Source: JAJPXI01 sp045602885
GTDB lineage: Bacteria > Bacillota > Clostridia > Oscillospirales > Oscillospiraceae
Length of the DNA stretch: 16,322 nt
Assembly (NCBI GenBank): GCA_045602885.1
Contig: JAZSCJ010000084.1
Coordinates: 1 to 16,322 of the forward strand
Direction: 5' to 3'
The translations under genes were made by a program, and so were the position numbers. Under the pieces are notes generated by a model. It made no database searches, had not been told where the DNA came from, and was given only the letters and a program-made list of their open reading frames with translations. Below are positions 14,148 to 16,322 of this stretch, piece by piece (the stretch's first letter is position 1; every line of letters begins with the position of its first letter).

Positions 14148-15803
14148 TTAGGCACCTTTCCCGATATAGGCTTTGGCAAACGCCTGCTCCGAAAGCGGCT
14201 TGGAGAAATAATACCCTTGCAGCAGACTGGGGCGATACTTTTGGACAATCTCAAGGATCTCCTGGTTCTCAATGCCCTCCACGCACACTTCAATGTCAAT
14301 GTGGCGGCAAAGCTGGATCAGATATTCGATGATCGCCTCATCCTTGGGATTCTTGCCGATGGATGCCACAAAGGTGTGATCCAGCTTGATCCAGGGCGGT
14401 GTCAGCGTGCGCAAGGCATCCACCGAGGAATACCCGGTTCCAAAGTCGTCCAGCGCCACTTTGATGCCCTGTTGGGCAAAGAAATCAAAGGTCTCCTGCA
14501 GATGCTGCAACTCCAGATAGCGGCAGCTTTCGGTCAGTTCCAAAATCAACCCATCCGGCGACACCCCATTCTCCTGGAGTGCGCTGAGCACGATATCCCG
14601 GAAGCCCGGCTTAGTCATCTGTTCATAGGACACATTGACCGAAACGCAGAAATCGGGCATGAACTTGCGCCATTCCGCCGTCTGCTTCAGCGCCGTGCGC
14701 AGCACCCAGGCGCCAACCGTATTGATCATACCGCTCTGTTCCAGGAGAGGGATAAACTCTGCCGGAGAAACAAAGGGGCGATTCAGTTCGGGGCAAGAGA
14801 AGCGCAACAACGCTTCTGCGCCAAATATGGTTTTCTCATCATTGCTGACCAGAGGCTGATAATTCAAGAAGAAGCCCACGCAGTCGTTCTGAACTGCCTT
14901 GGTCAACATTTCCTGCAACTCAAAGATTTTGATTGCCTCTTGATGCAGGTTGGCGGAGTATCGGGTCAGTCCGCCCAAACGGCCGCGTTTGGCGATTTCC
15001 AGCGCATGTTCCGCCCTGGTCCGCAACTCGCCTGGCACCGTTCCATCCTCCGGGTAATGCACCACACCACAAGAAACCGAAAGAGAACTCGGCATTCCCA
15101 TGACACGGGGCACATTTTGGAAAATCTCCTGCACTTCCGAATAAATGTACTCGGCAACTTCCGGGTTGCAATCCGGGATCAGACACATGGCCTTGTCGCC
15201 GTCCATGCGGAAGGTTTGGCCGCAATGCAGCGCCTGGATCTCTTTGCCCGCCAGGCGCAAAATCTGATCTCCGGCCCCAAACCCATACAAATCGTTGATG
15301 CGGGTAAAGTTGTCCAACCCAAACAGCATCAGCACGCCCGATTTGCCTTCCGCGATATTGCGCGCCAGTTGAGCCATACCCTCCTGCGTGTTCAGCAGGC
15401 CGGTCAAAGGATCAAATTTTGCCAGTGTATCCAAATTACTCAGCACCGCGGCAAAGGAACGGGGACTTCCGTCCGGGTTGTGCCGGGCAGCACCCTTGCT
15501 CTGCACCCAAACATACTCGCCCTTTGCATTGCGAATGCGATATTCACAGTCATGCCGTTTGGACTCTCCGCGCAAAACACGGTCAAAATCCTCCAGAAAA
15601 GCCGGACGGTCTTCCGGATAAATGTGTGACAACCAAACCTGAACAGTGTTTTCAATGTACTCCCCAGGAAGCCCGAAATATTCCACCGCATTTTTGCTCC
15701 ACCGGGAGTAGTCACGGCTCAAATCCAGGGCAAACGTATACACTTGTTCCGTCGCTTCGGAAATCAGATCAAACACTTCGGATTCCAGATTAACCAAATC
15801 CAT
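14148..15803 (-). CDS. PAS-GGDEF-EAL protein, probable c-di-GMP phosphodiesterase with degenerate GGDEF
   Basis: A 551-residue cytoplasmic protein with no membrane segment. A PAS_3-like sensor covers about 20-125. The GGDEF domain (126-285) keeps DPLTGLLN but reads RMDGDKA at 199-205 where RxGGDEF is expected, so cyclase activity is unlikely and it may only bind nucleotide. The EAL domain (about 297-545) keeps the metal and substrate residues: EALLR (330-334), Asn390, Glu422, DDFGTGYSS (452-460), Lys473, EGIE (509-512) and QGYYFSKPL (529-537). It should hydrolyse c-di-GMP. The ATG at 15803 is chosen, with GGGGAG about 11 bases upstream. A GTG at 15815 sits too close to that site. It is the first gene of the operon with the chemoreceptor. 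Confidence 0.94.
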   Translation of the reverse strand: MDLVNLESEVFDLISEATEQVYTFALDLSRDYSRWSKNAVEYFGLPGEYIENTVQVWLSHIYPEDRPAFLEDFDRVLRGESKRHDCEYRIRNAKGEYVWVQSKGAARHNPDGSPRSFAAVLSNLDTLAKFDPLTGLLNTQEGMAQLARNIAEGKSGVLMLFGLDNFTRINDLYGFGAGDQILRLAGKEIQALHCGQTFRMDGDKAMCLIPDCNPEVAEYIYSEVQEIFQNVPRVMGMPSSLSVSCGVVHYPEDGTVPGELRTRAEHALEIAKRGRLGGLTRYSANLHQEAIKIFELQEMLTKAVQNDCVGFFLNYQPLVSNDEKTIFGAEALLRFSCPELNRPFVSPAEFIPLLEQSGMINTVGAWVLRTALKQTAEWRKFMPDFCVSVNVSYEQMTKPGFRDIVLSALQENGVSPDGLILELTESCRYLELQHLQETFDFFAQQGIKVALDDFGTGYSSVDALRTLTPPWIKLDHTFVASIGKNPKDEAIIEYLIQLCRHIDIEVCVEGIENQEILEIVQKYRPSLLQGYYFSKPLSEQAFAKAYIGKGA

Positions 15804-15907
15804 AACGCACTGCACTCCCCGCAGAACAAGTTATTTCTTCGCAAATGAACACACCTAATTTCCTGTATCAATCGCCAAGAATGGTTACATTTCCGTCTTT
15901 TCTTTCA

Positions 15908-15936
15908 ATTATATCAAAAAACTTGTAACAAATCAA
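15908..15936 (-). promoter_or_regulatory. Promoter of the EAL-chemoreceptor operon
   Basis: TTGATT (15931-15936), a 17-base spacer and a perfect TATAAT (15908-15913) on the minus strand. The leader to the ATG at 15803 is about 100 bases. I saw no known riboswitch pattern in it. Confidence 0.8.
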
Positions 15937-16168
15937 GTAGGATTATCCATTTTGCAGCACTCTAACCGATTTTCTGTTTTCAACAGGCAGCCATGTCACA
16001 CACAACAGCGACCGATTATGGTCAATCTTCCCTTTTTAAAACACATTCCCTTGTGCACCTTGTCTTTCAGGCACACCTTTTATAGTTTCCTCAAAAAAAG
16101 CAGTATAATATTCAACTATATTGTACACTTTTCACAGTACAAAGGCAACAATAATCTGCACAATTTTT
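15937..16168. other. AT-rich intergenic region, no convincing gene
   Basis: About 230 bases of low-GC sequence upstream of the EAL promoter. It contains a dyad TTGTAC-N10-GTACAA (16121-16142) and several TATAAT-like stretches on both strands, for example TATAAT at 16104-16109 on plus. A plus-strand reading frame crosses it, but it has no ribosome binding site and a composition unlike the real genes here. Confidence 0.55.
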
Positions 16169-16219
16169 CTATTTTTTTGCAATATTACCTTCAAAATCCG
16201 TTTTTGCCCACGGTTTCAT
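16169..16219 (-). CDS. Possible small ORF, 16 aa, with a strong ribosome binding site
   Basis: ATG at 16219 with GGAGG 9 bases upstream encodes the 16-residue peptide MKPWAKTDFEGNIAKK, then TAG. It would be cotranscribed with whatever lies to the right. It could be a leader peptide, a very small protein or chance, and no family is recognised. The strong ribosome binding site is the main support. Confidence 0.25.
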   Translation of the reverse strand: MKPWAKTDFEGNIAKK

Positions 16220-16276
16220 GTCATCCCCCCTCCTTCAAGTTTACATAATTCAACCGCCTCTGTGTCTTCGCATCCC

Positions 16277-16322
16277 CTATGCTCGTTCAAACACAAACCC
16301 GGCCGCTGCGCCATTGCGCAGC
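16277..16322 (-). CDS. Possible C-terminus of a gene that enters from the right edge
   Basis: The last 14 codons of a minus-strand frame read LRNGAAAGFVFERA, then TAG. The GC-rich codons (CTG, CGC, GCG, GCC) match the real genes of the window, and the sense is plausible for a protein end, but 14 codons cannot identify it. A competing frame stays open from 16320 to 16216, ending EGGGMT, and overlaps the small ORF start by ATGA. One or neither may be real. A GCTGCGC/GCGCAGC inverted repeat covers 16305-16322. Confidence 0.3.
   Translation of the reverse strand, partial: LRNGAAAGFVFERA

Noticed and set aside
15952..16248. 98-codon plus-strand frame in the AT-rich right end
   Set aside because: It starts at TTG without a ribosome binding site, has a composition unlike real genes here and matches no family.
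1..16322. CRISPR arrays, insertion sequences or phage genes
   Set aside because: I saw no spaced direct repeats, transposase motifs or phage structural genes. The only tandem repeat is the short coding one at 119-160.

Overview
The window is chromosomal DNA from a Gram-positive, low- to mid-GC anaerobe, most likely a clostridial gut bacterium of the Oscillospiraceae/Ruminococcaceae type. The evidence is strong AGGAGG-type ribosome binding sites, short sigma-A promoters, a tRNA gene with encoded CCA, and a compact type IV pilus operon without outer-membrane secretin genes. The genus is not determined.

Region 1 (minus strand, positions 10922 down to 1) is one long type IV pilus operon. Its order of transcription is: a giant 1521-residue modular prepilin with GLUG repeats; three small pilin-like proteins (252, 105 and 182 aa); the extension ATPase PilB; the retraction ATPase PilT; the platform protein PilC; a small major-type pilin (134 aa); and the start of the prepilin peptidase PilD, cut by the left edge. 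Genes are separated by 34 bases or less or overlap, except the gap before the small pilin, which may hold its own promoter. PilM/N/O-type genes are not present in the visible part. The PilB N-terminus carries both halves of the MshEN c-di-GMP-binding motif.

Region 2 (about 10804-11504) is non-coding apart from a tRNA-Pro(GGG) gene on the minus strand. The tRNA has a clear promoter and two successive intrinsic terminators. The giant pilin promoter and a palindrome upstream of it also lie here.

Region 3 (11459-12285, plus strand) is a single hemolysin III/PAQR-family membrane protein gene with its own promoter and a hairpin terminator.

Region 4 (minus strand, 15936 down to 12318) is a two-gene unit read from one good promoter: a PAS-GGDEF-EAL protein, then a methyl-accepting chemotaxis protein. 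The GGDEF site is degenerate and the EAL site intact. The unit ends at a perfect 16-bp hairpin. The right end (15937-16322) is mostly AT-rich and non-coding, with only weak coding candidates at the edge.

A possible working model is that the EAL protein lowers c-di-GMP, PilB senses c-di-GMP through MshEN, and the pilus carries or is capped by a very large adhesive pilin. The link between the loci is inferred from proximity and motifs, not shown by the sequence.
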